In this document: positions 5,617 to 6,336 of the stretch, piece by piece
How positions within the stretch are numbered: the first letter of the stretch is position 1
Layout: every line of letters begins with the position of its first letter
The notes under the pieces: model-generated
The model's input: only the letters and a program-made list of their open reading frames with translations
The model's database searches: none
What the model was told of the DNA's origin: nothing
Position numbers and translations under genes: made by a program
From: Capsulimonas sp.
GTDB lineage: Bacteria; Armatimonadota; Armatimonadia; Armatimonadales; Capsulimonadaceae
Assembly (NCBI GenBank): GCA_025963815.1
Contig: JAOQAA010000497.1
Coordinates: 1-6,336 of the forward strand
Length of the DNA: 6,336 nt
Direction of reading: 5' to 3'

Positions 5617-6336
5617 ATGAACAAGAGATCGACCCTCGCCGCGCTTTTGGCGGCGATCGCCGTCGCGGGAGCGCAGGGCTGCGCAAACGCGGGATCGCTG
5701 AGCGGGCCCTACATCGACCCGGATCAATTTACCAAAGTCCCCTTCGGGTCGCAGTCGCATTGGGCGCAGCCGTGGCGCTCCTACGGTCCCACGGTTCCCG
5801 CCTCCACTTTTGTCAACGGAACGGGCGCGGTCTTCAACGTCATTTACGAAAATCCCGACATGATCGCGAAGATGCTCGCCAGTCACGGGATCCATCATGC
5901 GCGTGTCGAGATCGGGTGGGGGCTGATGAGCTATGACGACGAGACCAAGATCATCCCGGCCCAGGAAAAGAAGGTCCTCGCCAATCTTACAGCCTTTAAG
6001 AAGTATGGAATCCGTCCTCTGATTCTGCTGAACGCCCACCAGGCCGGCCCTTGTCCGTATAAGCTGACCCAGCAGGTGCTGGCGGCGGACGCACACACAG
6101 GGGATATGACGGTCCAGCTGAAGGACACGAGCGGCCTCAAGGTCGGTTACAGCGGCCTCAGCAATATCGTCGGTTATGTTATGGGAGAGCAGCTGATCAC
6201 CAAGATCGACGGCAATACCCTCACGCTCGCCAAGCCTGTGCCGAAGGATCTGACCGCCGGCGCCACTGTTCAGGTCGCGACGCTGAAGTATCGTCCCTTC
6301 TCCAAACCAGACACCGATGATTATAAGGAGACAGTC
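5617..6336 (+). CDS. Exported TIM-barrel protein, probable glycoside-hydrolase-like (3'-partial, runs off the window)
   Basis: The frame is open from the ATG at 5617 through the last base (240 codons) without a stop, so the gene continues outside. The N-terminus MNKRSTLAALLAAIAVAG is a signal peptide; either Cys22 is lipidated (AQGC is a weak lipobox) or cleavage follows ANA at 25. Segments FNVIYENP (73-80), HHARVEIGWGLM (93-104) and GIRPLILLNAH (131-141) look like successive beta strands at the start of a (beta/alpha)8 barrel of the clan GH-A type. After strand three, residues about 160-222 form what looks like a small beta domain (TVQLKDTSGLKVGY, then ITKIDGNTLTLAKPVPKDLTAGATV), followed by a return to LKYRPF. 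Catalytic acids would lie further on and are not in the window, so enzyme activity and sugar specificity are inferred only from fold impression. Ribosome site and start are good; it is divergent from the phosphatase. Confidence 0.75.
   Translation, partial: MNKRSTLAALLAAIAVAGAQGCANAGSLSGPYIDPDQFTKVPFGSQSHWAQPWRSYGPTVPASTFVNGTGAVFNVIYENPDMIAKMLASHGIHHARVEIGWGLMSYDDETKIIPAQEKKVLANLTAFKKYGIRPLILLNAHQAGPCPYKLTQQVLAADAHTGDMTVQLKDTSGLKVGYSGLSNIVGYVMGEQLITKIDGNTLTLAKPVPKDLTAGATVQVATLKYRPFSKPDTDDYKETV

Noticed and set aside
5523..5624. N-terminal extension of the phosphatase to an ATG at 5624
   Set aside because: It would start upstream of the extended -10 promoter and of the AAGGAG site, and add 34 residues before the MYDVIGDVHG core that normally begins the family.
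5584..6096. Minus-strand open frame (170 codons) opposite the exported TIM-barrel gene
   Set aside because: Antisense to a gene with a good ribosome site, signal peptide and barrel strands; the antisense product has no family character.
1..6336. CRISPR array, tRNA or rRNA gene, transposase or phage attachment site
   Set aside because: I saw no regularly spaced direct repeats, no tRNA-like cloverleaf, no rRNA sequence and no transposase or integrase motifs on either strand.

Overview
The window is a gene-dense, GC-rich bacterial chromosome segment with signal-peptide-bearing secreted proteins, GTG starts and tightly coupled reading frames. The gene mix (FemAB-type ligase, paired secreted M14 peptidases, an export-signal TIM-barrel protein with a beta insert, and an intergenic GGGTTTTATACC-type inverted-repeat element) suggests an environmental Gram-negative lineage. 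Armatimonadota (Capsulimonas-like) is my best guess from recall of similar proteins. It is not proven by anything in the window.

Layout: (1) 6-1106 (+), a FemAB/FemX-type peptidoglycan aminoacyl ligase whose true start may lie just off the left edge. (2) 1107-1338, an intergenic region carrying a cluster of competing inverted repeats. (3) 1339-3527 and beyond (+), a tightly coupled three-gene run: a secreted M14 zinc carboxypeptidase-like protein, alanine racemase (GTGA overlap), and a second M14 paralogue (TAATG overlap) that gains a membrane segment and a basic tail. (4) 4806-5522 (-), a cytoplasmic PPP-type metallophosphoesterase, convergent with and overlapping the second M14 frame, with a good extended -10 promoter at 5590-5598. 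(5) 5617 to the right edge (+), the first 240 residues of an exported TIM-barrel (glycoside-hydrolase-like) protein, divergent from the phosphatase.

How they may work together: FemAB ligases add amino acids to peptidoglycan stem peptides, alanine racemase makes the D-Ala of those stems, and secreted M14 peptidases are a known class of stem-peptide trimming enzymes. An alanine racemase translationally coupled on both sides to paralogous exported M14 peptidases therefore looks like a cell-wall peptide building and recycling module. This is inference from gene order and families; no substrate is shown by the sequence. The phosphatase and the exported TIM-barrel protein look like independent transcription units.
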